In this document: one piece after another, positions 26,076 to 33,303 of the stretch | Numbering within the stretch: the stretch's first letter is position 1 | How the letters are laid out: each line of letters opens with the position of its first letter | Source: Nitrospira sp. | GTDB taxonomy: Bacteria > Nitrospirota > Nitrospiria > Nitrospirales > Nitrospiraceae | Length of the DNA: 34,678 nucleotides | Direction of reading: 5' to 3' | NCBI GenBank assembly: GCA_019636815.1 | Contig: JAHBWT010000043.1 | Span: 1-34,678, forward strand | Program-made: the position numbers and the translations under genes | The notes under the pieces: model-generated | What the model was told of the DNA's origin: nothing | Databases searched by the model: none | Seen by the model: only the letters and a program-made list of their open reading frames with translations

Positions 26076-27035
26076 ATGTCTTACCGCTATAATACCATTG
26101 ACATTTTCGTGGGTGTCGGAATGTGCGCCACTATCTTTGGTGCACTTCTCTTATTTATCGCGGTCAACGGAACCTATCAGGTGAGCTCTCATCAATCCCT
26201 TCCGTTGGAGTCCACAGACGTGGAGGGTGGCATACGGACGCTCCAACCGGTTCTCGGCCAAGCCATCGTGGACCAAGCGCTTTTCGACCGCCACACCAAT
26301 CACACCATGGCTCAATCAGTCTCTGAATGGAATCGCGCAACGATGTCATATCATGACTGGCAATCGGGCTCTCGCGGCCTGCTCGGATCGGTCCTCAGCC
26401 GCGCAGAGGCTGTCCCGGCCGATCATAGGGCTCGCGTCGAGGGAGTCATGGGACGGGCGATCGTTAACTTCACGATGCGTGGCGTCCGGAACGGCCTCTT
26501 GTCGGCGGATCAGGATGGCACCATGTATAACATGAACATGATCAGCGCGATCGACGCTCATGGGCAGCGCCTGCGTGACGGATTCGCTTCTACCTGGCCC
26601 GCCACGATCGGACGCCGCATCGTCGAGGCTGCCCAACACGACTGGCTGAAGGCAGGCGCCATTCAGGAGCGACTCGGATCGGCTCTGGTCCATGTGGTTC
26701 GGGCACAAATGAGCTCCGAACAAGGGCGGGCGGTGCACCAAGAGCAGCTCGCTGGGTTGATATTCGCTGCCGTACGCCACGAGGTTCTCCCTGATCGCAC
26801 GATGCAGCCGACTGTGGCGATACCAGCGGTGGTGCCATCGGACGATATCGCTGTAGCATCTACCGAACCGTCGTCGTGGCCGGAGATTCCGGTGAGCTAC
26901 GTGATTGCCGCCGGACTATTGTTAGCCACCGTCTTTTTAGGCGCTCTTTCCATGGCGGTGCAGAACCGAGAGGCGAAGGCGCTTGCTCAGCTGAGGCAGG
27001 ATGCCGACCGCTGGACATTTCGCATGGCAGCCTGA
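26076..27035 (+). CDS. hypothetical membrane protein with periplasmic domain between two helices
   Basis: 319 residues, ATG preceded by AAGGAGG. One helix at 9-31 and another at about 274-294, so a domain of about 240 residues probably faces the periplasm, with a short charged cytoplasmic tail (NREAKALAQLRQDADRW). The domain is helical and His/Arg-rich (HTNHTMAQSVSEW) with no cysteines or recognised catalytic motif. The layout (helix, periplasmic domain, helix, cytoplasmic tail) is like a sensor module without a kinase or HAMP. It lies 75 bases before a NarL-type regulator on the same strand, so the two may act together; this is inference. Not recognised as a known family. Confidence 0.7.
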   Translation: MSYRYNTIDIFVGVGMCATIFGALLLFIAVNGTYQVSSHQSLPLESTDVEGGIRTLQPVLGQAIVDQALFDRHTNHTMAQSVSEWNRATMSYHDWQSGSRGLLGSVLSRAEAVPADHRARVEGVMGRAIVNFTMRGVRNGLLSADQDGTMYNMNMISAIDAHGQRLRDGFASTWPATIGRRIVEAAQHDWLKAGAIQERLGSALVHVVRAQMSSEQGRAVHQEQLAGLIFAAVRHEVLPDRTMQPTVAIPAVVPSDDIAVASTEPSSWPEIPVSYVIAAGLLLATVFLGALSMAVQNREAKALAQLRQDADRWTFRMAA

Positions 27036-27110
27036 GAGAAGCATGAATGGTGACACCGGTACCTGAGAAAATCAGGAAGCACGCAATCGAGCGCCGTCGA
27101 GGTCAGAAGT

Positions 27111-27797
27111 ATGGCACGCGCGGCGCATCGAACTGATCGCAGAGCCCAAGTCAGGCCCATCCGACTGCTTATTGTCGAAGCGCAACGACTGTTTCGACAG
27201 AGCTTGCGGCTGCTGTTAGAACGGGAGCAGGATGTCGCCACCGTTCTGGAAGCGACAGATGGGCACGAGGTCTATCAATTGGCGATTGAACACAAGCCCA
27301 ATATCGTTCTCCTGGACGTCGATCTCCCGAACCTTGAGGTCGAATCGCTCACCACGTTCATCCATCAGCACTTACCCGATACCCGAGTGCTGCTGTTGGC
27401 CAGGTATGATGAAGACACCAGGATTGTCGCCGCCATGCAAGGCGGCGCATTCGGCTATGTCTTGAAGGACACCGATCAGACGGATTTCTTGCGCATCATC
27501 CGCGCGACGGCTCGAGGAGAGCACGTCCTGGCGCCGGTCATACCCGGCCATTTCGTTCAAACCGTTCCCGGCGCAGTGCGACAGCGCCCTGAGGAACACA
27601 CCACCCTGCTCTCCAGCCTGACCGATCGAGAACGAGAAATCCTGGCGTGCGCCGCCGCCGGTCGGAGCAACAAAGAAATTGCCGATCAGTTGTGCGTCTC
27701 GATCGATACGGTGAAGACGCATCTGCATCATATTTATCAAAAACTCTCCGTCAGCGGGCGTGTTGAGGCTATTCTGACCTACCTGAAACCCCATTGA
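27111..27797 (+). CDS. NarL/FixJ-type response regulator with an altered receiver pocket
   Basis: 228 residues. Receiver domain 17-135 and LuxR-type helix-turn-helix at about 168-222 (LTDREREILACAAAGRSNKEIA and the recognition helix DTVKTHLHHIY). The phosphoacceptor Asp69 (VLLDVDLP) and Lys119 (YVLKD) are kept. The acidic pair normally DD is Glu23-Ala24, and the Thr/Ser switch is Ala97, so metal binding and phospho-signalling should be impaired. It probably acts as a DNA-binding regulator with weak or absent phosphorylation. GAGG lies 8 bases before the ATG. No histidine kinase is adjacent; the preceding gene may be its partner. Confidence 0.9.
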   Translation: MARAAHRTDRRAQVRPIRLLIVEAQRLFRQSLRLLLEREQDVATVLEATDGHEVYQLAIEHKPNIVLLDVDLPNLEVESLTTFIHQHLPDTRVLLLARYDEDTRIVAAMQGGAFGYVLKDTDQTDFLRIIRATARGEHVLAPVIPGHFVQTVPGAVRQRPEEHTTLLSSLTDREREILACAAAGRSNKEIADQLCVSIDTVKTHLHHIYQKLSVSGRVEAILTYLKPH

Positions 27798-27965
27798 TCC
27801 GTCCTGTGCGTACCGATTCCATCACCCATTCGGTGTAGCCGAAAATTCAATCTTCTGGGCGATGGCGAAGGAACGTTCCGATGATTAGCATGTAACCAGC
27901 ATAGAGAACGGTCCAGACACCCCTATACGGAAAACAGGAGGTTTCAAACAAGGAGGTAACTGGCT

Positions 27966-28091
27966 ATGAGTGATGTACACTTAAAGGATGTAAAGGACGA
28001 CATAACACACGAGCCAGCATGGGTGTATTTGTATGGCGTGATTTTTATCGGGATCGTTGCATTTGCGCTTTTTATGGGCGGTTTTATGTGA
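27966..28091 (+). CDS. very small single-helix membrane protein
   Basis: 41 codons with an excellent AAGGAGG site 9 bases before the ATG. The N-terminal half is charged (MSDVHLKDVKDDITHEPAW) and the rest is one hydrophobic helix ending in FMGGFM. The size and shape resemble small subunits of membrane complexes such as CcoQ of cbb3 oxidases, but there is no oxidase gene nearby, so no name is given. The strong start site and helix composition support it as a real gene. Confidence 0.6.
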   Translation: MSDVHLKDVKDDITHEPAWVYLYGVIFIGIVAFALFMGGFM

Positions 28092-28451
28092 TGCGTAGTT
28101 TGTAGCTGATCGCCGCAAACTGGAGTGTGATGAAGTGAGTGCCTGCGGCGAGGACGGGAATGTGAGCCGGAGCCGTCCTCAAACGGTTCCGGCGGTCCAA
28201 CCCACTCATGAGACGCTGAGCTTCCTACCAGGCATTTCCTTTCGTTCGCAATATGCAGCTCTATTGTGGTAGAGTCGTCCAGCCCAAATTTCTGATCCTC
28301 GCGCTCTCCCCTTCCGTTCCGTCCCTGCGCGATTGAAATGATCAGTAGAGGTTGGCTTCCGACACAGATCCGGTTGCCTACGGCAATACAAGCAACGGCC
28401 GCGTCGTTCATATCAGAGTGTGCAGAATTGCTTTCACTGGAGTAAATGTCC
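28092..28451. other. intergenic stretch with a hairpin
   Basis: No gene supported. A hairpin at 28167-28192 (CCGGAGCCGT with ACGGTTCCGG, one G-T pair, loop of 6), enclosed by outer GGAC/GTCC, lies about 75 bases after the 41-codon gene. It has no T-run. Confidence 0.5.
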
Positions 28452-28820
28452 ATGAGTACCGATAAATCGAATCGATCGATATCGATTGAGCAGTGGGTCC
28501 GTATTCCAAATGGTACGAAAGTCCGCCATCGTACCGAGGCCTATGAAGGTATCATTGACGGTCTGACCGAGATTGTATCGGGCGCAGATCGCAATCCGGA
28601 CGGGAAAACACAGTATCGCGTGAATGTGGGTGACAGCACTCGGCTCCTCGTCTCGGAAGATCACCTCAATATCCTCCTCGACAACAACAACCTGGTCCTA
28701 GTCGGTCGCGAGTCTGAGCTCTATCGCCGATCCGTCACCACCCGCCTCCGAGCTGTATTTTCTGAAGACCGGTTCGTCACGACTGCAAGTAAACGGCGCG
28801 CCTCTTCGGACAACACGTAA
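28452..28820 (+). CDS. small hypothetical protein, SH3-like beta-barrel suspected
   Basis: 122 residues from ATG 28452, whose GGAG lies 9 bases upstream (an ATG two codons earlier is too close to it). The first 80 residues look like a small beta barrel (WVRIPNGTKVRHRTEAYEG then QYRVNVGDS-RLLVSEDHL), the pattern of SH3/KOW-type domains. The C-terminus is Arg-rich. No signal or membrane segment, so it is cytoplasmic. Family not recognised; binding to RNA or protein would be a guess. Confidence 0.65.
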   Translation: MSTDKSNRSISIEQWVRIPNGTKVRHRTEAYEGIIDGLTEIVSGADRNPDGKTQYRVNVGDSTRLLVSEDHLNILLDNNNLVLVGRESELYRRSVTTRLRAVFSEDRFVTTASKRRASSDNT

Positions 28821-28952
28821 GAATCGCCGGGTTAACCTCCGCAGGGATGTGCTCTGCCCCCAAGACTTCACTCATGCCACCCGACAGCCATCTCTACCGC
28901 ACATCAAGAGATGAGGACCCGCTGTGGATCGTCCCGGTATCTTTTCCCTGCG

Positions 28953-29114
28953 CTAGCAGGGGCATTGAATACCATTAAACCAATAGAAAAACCATAGCCC
29001 CGCTGCAATGGTCAGATAAAAGACAGCTTTCCCTGCCTTGATCTCCCAGGGCTCAATTTCTCGTCCGCTTTCACCAAGAATACGTTCGGATTGAGCCTTA
29101 TTGCGCGCGTCCAT
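28953..29114 (-). CDS. small membrane protein with C-terminal Cys-Pro-Cys
   Basis: 53 residues from ATG 29114, with GGAGGGGAGG upstream; the frame continues to 29249 only as noise. Charged amphipathic N-terminus (ERILGESGREIEPWEIK), one membrane helix (about 31-46, VFYLTIAAGLWFFYWF), then NGIQCPC at the end. The terminal CPC could bind metal or haem or be lipid-modified; unknown. A small hairpin (CCCTG/CAGGG) overlaps its end at 28946-28961. Confidence 0.6.
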   Translation of the reverse strand: MDARNKAQSERILGESGREIEPWEIKAGKAVFYLTIAAGLWFFYWFNGIQCPC

Positions 29115-29235
29115 GCTGACCTCCCCTCCAGAATTTGTTGTGCTTGGTCTACATACGTTATTCGGCTCAGGACACCTTCTCGGAATCACAGCGGAAGGTT
29201 GTCCGTGTTGATGCGGGAGACGCACTTGACGTTCC

Positions 29236-29661
29236 TCACTCGATGGCAACCACTTTCAAATCGAAGAGCAGCGTCTTTCCAGCAAGCGGATGATTAAAGT
29301 CCAAGAGTGCCGTGCGTTCGTTAATCTGTGTGACCATGGATCGATGGTCTCGACCATCTTTATCTTTCACACTGAGCTGTGTTCCGACCTGGACGTCCCT
29401 CGGAAGCCTTCTCTTGTTCACCTCCTGGACTGCGTTCGGATAGTGCTCGCCAAAACCGTCCACAGGAGGAACAACGACCTGCTTGGTCTCTCCTATCATC
29501 ATCCCTTCAACCGCTGACTCAAGGCCTGAGATCACTTGATTGGCTCCCTGTGTGTAGACGAAGGGAGCTTTTCCGACGTTGGAGTCGACGACCCGGTTGT
29601 CCTCGGACCTGAAGGAATATTCCAGAGCGATCAGTTTGCCTTTCATTGCCGTCGCAGCCAT
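29236..29661 (-). CDS. SlyD-type FKBP peptidyl-prolyl isomerase
   Basis: 141 residues from ATG 29661, just after AAAGGAGGG; the upstream ATG at 29679 contains that site and is not used. FKBP halves (FVYTQGANQVISGLESAVEGM and DFNHPLAGKTLLFD) flank an insert-in-flap chaperone domain (about 65-115), the SlyD layout. The His-rich metal-binding tail of E. coli SlyD is absent. It catalyses cis-trans isomerisation of prolyl bonds, acting in folding in the cytoplasm. Confidence 0.9.
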   Translation of the reverse strand: MAATAMKGKLIALEYSFRSEDNRVVDSNVGKAPFVYTQGANQVISGLESAVEGMMIGETKQVVVPPVDGFGEHYPNAVQEVNKRRLPRDVQVGTQLSVKDKDGRDHRSMVTQINERTALLDFNHPLAGKTLLFDLKVVAIE

Positions 29662-30036
29662 CACGCACCCTCCTTTCATTCTGGTGTTTCAAGCGCTTGC
29701 TCAATTCCCCTTCACACAACAGTACATGTGAGTAGCATGTCGTCATACTAGGGAGAACCAGAGAGCGGTAGTGAAACTCCAGAGATATGAGGGACGCTGG
29801 GGTTGCGCGCGGACGGGTCTGTGGATCAGTGAAAGGACGGCAAGTCACGACACCATAACGGCAAGATCGTTGTTTAGTGGGGCGGCCTCCACAAGGTTCG
29901 GTGTGGAAAAGATAAACCACTGAAGGCTCTTACCCCGTCGCGCCAATTGGTAAAACTCCGGGTCAAGCAAACGTGGTTCTGGAGAAGATAAGATACTGGA
30001 GGTGTTTATCCGCTCGCGGTTGAGACAAGCATTGTA
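29662..30036. other. intergenic stretch before the island edge
   Basis: No gene supported; short frames here (29519-29920, 29536-29751) have no ribosome-binding site. Sequence composition is still like the flanking chromosome. Confidence 0.45.
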
Positions 30037-30081
30037 TGGAGCCAGCGACCAGGATTGAACGGGCGACCTGCGGTTTACGAA
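30037..30081 (-). pseudogene. 3' half of a tRNA-Thr(CGU)-like gene, probable attachment-site remnant
   Basis: Read on the minus strand this 45-base segment starts TTCGTAAACCGCAGGTCG and ends CTGGCTCCA. It has the anticodon loop with CGT, the 3' side of the anticodon stem, variable loop, T-arm with TTCAATC, acceptor 3' strand, discriminator T and CCA of bacterial tRNA-Thr(CGU). The upstream half (acceptor 5' strand GCCAGCG, D-arm, 5' side of the anticodon stem) is missing, and one T-stem pair is mismatched, so it cannot fold as a tRNA. Islands often integrate at tRNA 3' ends and leave such a copy. The intact gene is not in the window. Confidence 0.7.
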
Positions 30082-30093
30082 TGGCTTAAGCGA

Positions 30094-30111
30094 TTATACT
30101 ACTTATACTAC
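30094..30111. repeat. tandem 9-base direct repeat beside the tRNA remnant
   Basis: TTATACTAC occurs twice without a gap, 13 bases from the tRNA-like segment, on the side away from its CCA end. Could be a recombinase arm site or chance. Confidence 0.6.
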
Positions 30112-30140
30112 AAGGCTCGTGTTTCAATTGGGCCGGTCCT

Positions 30141-30701
30141 TCATCTTTTAGTTTGCAGCTCCACGTTGATGAGTTTTATTTCTGAGAGATCCGAGAGCCG
30201 CGGACACCAACGTGTGCCGGCACGCCACAAGGCCGATTCCAGTTGGTCGTAGATCGTCCCTGGGTGCTCATAGTGAATGCCATAGGCATGTGTGGCCGCA
30301 CGTCGACACGGGAATACGAACGATTTTGGAAAGTCGTCGGACTCCACCTCGAATCGTGTCACGCTCAGGTCAAGTGTGAGCCGGATCTTGAACCAACAAT
30401 GTGCATGATGGTCGTCGACCTGCATCGATTGCTGATAGCACTGCAGCACATCACGGACGGTCACCATGGTCAACGACGTATTTCCCCATAAGACCTCGGC
30501 TCGCTTGTCGAGCACCAGGGCCTTTGCCAGGGACAAGGCGTGTCCTACTTGAATCGGGTTCAGGAGGTCGAAAGTCGACTCATAAATGGGGATATTGGGA
30601 TCTACCTTGTATTCGCGTAGGGATCCCCGCTTGGCCAACTCGAGGTTCCAATAAAAGTCTACGGCCGGGGACTGGCGGAAACGAAAGGTCACCAGGTTCA
30701 T
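30141..30701 (-). CDS. hypothetical protein of the island cassette
   Basis: 186 residues, ATG preceded by GGGAGGTGAATT. No signal peptide or membrane segment. It contains a CxxR-like run (VFPCRRAATHAYG) and several conserved-looking His/Cys residues (DDHHAHCWFKIR), which might bind metal. Not recognised. Before the IS5 insertion it lay 16 bases downstream of the metallopeptidase stop, so it was the last gene of that operon; the IS copy now separates it from its upstream promoter. Confidence 0.65.
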   Translation of the reverse strand: MNLVTFRFRQSPAVDFYWNLELAKRGSLREYKVDPNIPIYESTFDLLNPIQVGHALSLAKALVLDKRAEVLWGNTSLTMVTVRDVLQCYQQSMQVDDHHAHCWFKIRLTLDLSVTRFEVESDDFPKSFVFPCRRAATHAYGIHYEHPGTIYDQLESALWRAGTRWCPRLSDLSEIKLINVELQTKR

Positions 30702-30741
30702 AATTCACCTCCCGTCACTAAGAGCGCGTAACAAAATGACC

Positions 30742-31056
30742 TCATAGGTTCCGCTGGCAGATGAGGCAGGCCGCCAGTTTGATCAGCGCTTCGTAGTTCT
30801 CGGCTCGCCTCTCGGTGCGGATCCGGATCTTCCCGTAGCGCTTGAACCAGGCCAGGGTTCTCTCGACATACCAGCGTGTCTTGCCGAGCCCGGAGCCATG
30901 CTCGGTCCGCCGCTTCGCAAGTTGTGGCTCGATCCCGCGGCTTCGGAGCTGATCTCGATGAGGCTCGGAGTCATAGCCGCGATCTCCTTGCACCCTGTCC
31001 GGCCTTTGTCTTGGCCGGCCTTTTTTTCCCCCGAACCTTCGGCACCCCGTCCACAA
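30742..31056 (-). CDS. IS5-family transposase, C-terminal frame (orfB)
   Basis: Second half of the DDE transposase: DRGYDSEPHRDQLRSRGI carries a catalytic Asp and WYVERTLAWFKRY the catalytic Glu, followed by the RTERRAENYEALIKLA tail of the family. The annotated ATG is probably not used; the frame is entered from orfA at the A7 run (31021-31027), where loss of one A (a +1 shift) joins the two. Confidence 0.85.
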   Translation of the reverse strand: MWTGCRRFGGKKGRPRQRPDRVQGDRGYDSEPHRDQLRSRGIEPQLAKRRTEHGSGLGKTRWYVERTLAWFKRYGKIRIRTERRAENYEALIKLAACLICQRNL

Positions 31057-31537
31057 GCGGGATCACCTGGGTAACATCATGGGTATTGGCGCTGGTCACC
31101 TGGATAGCCAGCGGAATGCCCGTGGCATCGACCAGAACGTGAACCTTCGAGCCCCGCTTGCGACGATCTGTGGGATTTGGGCCTGTTTTCTCACCGCCGC
31201 TCGGCGCCGTTGTGGTCGCGCTGTCAACCAGAGCGCGGGACCCGTCGATCTTGTCGGCGCCGTTGAGCTCAGCCAACAGAACCTCGTAGAGCCTCTGGAA
31301 CACACCGTTCCGATACCACCACTTGAGCCGACGAAGGCAGGTCATCCCGGAGCCACACCCCAGCTCGGCGGGCATCTCCCGCCATGGGATGCCGGTGCGC
31401 AGCACGAAGATGATGCCAGTGAGCACGATGCGATCGTTCAGGGGCTTGCGGCCCGGATGACGTCGCGGCTTGGGCAGCAGCGGGCTGACTCGCTCCCAGA
31501 GGTCGTCGGGGAGCCATTTTGAAACCTTGCCTGGCAT
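30971..31537 (-). CDS. IS5-family transposase, N-terminal frame (orfA)
   Basis: 188 residues: DUF4096-like N-terminal region (LPDDLWERVSPLLPKP, GIPWREMPAELGCGS) and first catalytic Asp in VDSATTTAPSGG, then GSKVHVLVDATG. Ends in an unrelated tail (AGQGARRSRL) after the slippery run. A full DDE enzyme of about 265 residues requires shifting into orfB. Confidence 0.88.
   Translation of the reverse strand: MPGKVSKWLPDDLWERVSPLLPKPRRHPGRKPLNDRIVLTGIIFVLRTGIPWREMPAELGCGSGMTCLRRLKWWYRNGVFQRLYEVLLAELNGADKIDGSRALVDSATTTAPSGGEKTGPNPTDRRKRGSKVHVLVDATGIPLAIQVTSANTHDVTQVIPLVDGVPKVRGKKRPAKTKAGQGARRSRL
31021..31027 (-). other. A7 slippery run joining the transposase frames
   Basis: Seven T on the plus strand (GGGGGAAAAAAAGG on the coding strand) in the orfA/orfB overlap. 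Transcriptional slippage to six A, or a +1 ribosomal shift, fuses the frames; frameshifting at such runs is used by this group of elements. Confidence 0.65.
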
Positions 31538-31618
31538 TCGGTCCTCCGTGAATGCCAGTATGCTCCATCACGTGCCGAAATACCGCCAGCTCCTCGACGG
31601 TCATTTTGTTACGCGCTC

Positions 31619-32686
31619 TTAATAAGAAAAGTCTGGCATGCAAACATCGGGAAGAAAGTCAGTTATCTTGTTTTTGACCTTGATAAGTGCCTGTGACTGG
31701 TCTTGTGGCAATGGTCTCGGCTCACTTGCCTTCCTATTTCTTTCTTGAGTCCTTCCCTCCCAGTAGAAACCATTATCTAAAGCGACATTAACGAAATGAA
31801 GCAGGCGTAGAGTATCGGCAATGTACATATCTGATTCCATGCGCTCCAGGGTTGTACAATTCAACGCATGGTAGTATTCAAAGATATGAACCATGAGGAC
31901 TGGATTTACGCCTGACCGAATTAGTGTATCTGCCGCCCACCCATCTGCTTCCAATTCCTTTCCTATGGCGGGGAGGGCCTCCTTTAGCTCTGGTGATAGA
32001 GATGATTCCTGGTCCAAAGCAGACTCAAATGGACGACCTTCCTTGATTATCTTTAAAACCTCTAATGGCCTATGAGGCTGTGACAATGTGTGGGTATGTC
32101 CCAATAAATGATGGGCAGCTTCATGAGCAAGAGCAAACATCATCATTGCATCAAATTGCTCTCGCATTACGTAGCGATTATTTTCCCATATCTCAATCTG
32201 TGATCTGTCAGCAGCAATCCATTCCAATGCGCTTTTTATCTCATCAGACTGTCTGGCCTGTCCCCTTTTGCCTTGCTTTAGTCTTTCGGCAACATATTTA
32301 AGGTAACGTTTCTTGGCATATATTAGACCTTTCGGGTCAAGGTCCATCCCTAGAGGGACAGCGAAGAAAGTAAATGACCGCACATCGACAAGCGCCATCA
32401 TCATTACTGTAAACTCCCATGGCACCATGATGGTGGGCTCGCCATTCTTAAAAATGGCATACGGTGAAGTGATAATACCGCTGTGTTCGAATGCCAGCTT
32501 AATTTGACGGCCAATTCGCCGTTCACGAGTTGGCACTGTTAGAAGTACCCTTTCCCATTCCTCTTCTATAGATGCAGGGAAAGAAAATCCAAACTTATCT
32601 GATAGGTCTCGTGCTTGTGCGTCATGTATTGGTATAAGTAGAGTCGCGATCCATAATATGACAAAACCATTTATGGTGCGATTCAT
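31619..32686 (-). CDS. secreted HEXXH zinc metallopeptidase of the island cassette
   Basis: 355 residues with a signal peptide 1-25 (ending QAR). Zinc-binding HEAAH at 188-192 in FALAHEAAHHLLGHTHT, and a candidate third ligand Glu244 in KELEADGWAADTL, the M48-like E-x2-AD arrangement. A putative periplasmic or exported gluzincin; substrate unknown. The start overlaps the preceding gene as ATGA. Its stop codon now uses the IS5 end (TAA); with the IS removed the same codon would be TAG, so the protein is not shortened. The region is visibly AT-richer than the hao/ccm genes. Confidence 0.8.
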   Translation of the reverse strand: MNRTINGFVILWIATLLIPIHDAQARDLSDKFGFSFPASIEEEWERVLLTVPTRERRIGRQIKLAFEHSGIITSPYAIFKNGEPTIMVPWEFTVMMMALVDVRSFTFFAVPLGMDLDPKGLIYAKKRYLKYVAERLKQGKRGQARQSDEIKSALEWIAADRSQIEIWENNRYVMREQFDAMMMFALAHEAAHHLLGHTHTLSQPHRPLEVLKIIKEGRPFESALDQESSLSPELKEALPAIGKELEADGWAADTLIRSGVNPVLMVHIFEYYHALNCTTLERMESDMYIADTLRLLHFVNVALDNGFYWEGRTQERNRKASEPRPLPQDQSQALIKVKNKITDFLPDVCMPDFSY

Positions 32687-33270
32687 GGCGTTGACTTATT
32701 GCGAGTAAACAGCGATTCAACATTTAACATTTTTTGGAACTTAGGAAGGATGACTTGCAACTGCGACTTCCTGTTTGAGTGTTTTAGTGCAGCTTCCAAC
32801 TCTTTGACTGTTTCTACGGCAACAAGAATGCTCCATACTGACCGCTCTTTGATAACGAAAAAGTATAAGCCGTCTACTTCTTTTTTTGAATTAGGCAAGG
32901 AGATAACACCAGTTGGAATTAGAAAATAGTCACCAGACGAGTCCTTATGCACTTGCAATGCATTGTTCAGGTAAGGCCTAAAACGAAATCCTCTAAGTAA
33001 CGCCTGACGGTAAAGCGGGGCTCCATTTTCATCGAAAGTTTGGACGTCCCACTGCCCTTTAAGAAGATCTACTTCAGCGTTATTCAGAGCTTTTTCCATG
33101 TTATTGTATAAATGCTGTATAGCAATAAGTGATGTCTCGTCGTTGACTATTGGAAAGGGCTGTTGAGACCACGCCATGGTCGAGAATGGAAACACGCTAA
33201 GTGCAAACATATAAAAAGCACAGCATTTAGGCACATTCGGGATTCCGATCTTAGAGAGTATGCTTGTCAT
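32683..33270 (-). CDS. secreted hypothetical protein of the island cassette
   Basis: 195 residues with a hydrophobic signal segment (about 17-35, ending AWS). Mixed alpha/beta mature part including QWDVQTFDENGAPLYRQALL and a Tyr/Phe-rich GLYFFVIKERSVWSILVAVE. No known motif; function unknown. It overlaps the metallopeptidase by 4 bases, so they are coupled, and starts 33 bases after the lipoprotein. Low G+C like its neighbours, suggesting transfer. Confidence 0.65.
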   Translation of the reverse strand: MTSILSKIGIPNVPKCCAFYMFALSVFPFSTMAWSQQPFPIVNDETSLIAIQHLYNNMEKALNNAEVDLLKGQWDVQTFDENGAPLYRQALLRGFRFRPYLNNALQVHKDSSGDYFLIPTGVISLPNSKKEVDGLYFFVIKERSVWSILVAVETVKELEAALKHSNRKSQLQVILPKFQKMLNVESLFTRNKSTP

Positions 33271-33303
33271 GTTGATTTTAAAGGCATATCCTCGAGTGGA
33301 GAA

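Larger units (their letters stand above)
30721..31619 (-). mobile_element. complete IS5-family insertion sequence (IS427-like group)
   Basis: About 899 bases with perfect terminal inverted repeats of 21 bases (30721-30741 and 31599-31619, outer ends AGAGCGCGTAAC) and flanking TA target duplications (30719-30720 and 31620-31621). It encodes a transposase in two overlapping frames. Intact ends and duplication indicate a recent insertion. Confidence 0.92.

Noticed and set aside
25886..26092. 68-codon frame with an excellent AGGAGG site before the two-TM gene
   Set aside because: Overlaps the next gene start and its translation is unlike a protein; kept only as a possible leader, pending conservation data.
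30037..30120. Complete tRNA gene on the minus strand
   Set aside because: Only the 3' half matches tRNA-Thr; the sequence upstream cannot form an acceptor, D or anticodon stem with it.
30742..31056. orfB as an independent gene from its own ATG
   Set aside because: The ATG lacks a ribosome-binding site and the frame is the catalytic end of the same transposase, reached by frameshift.
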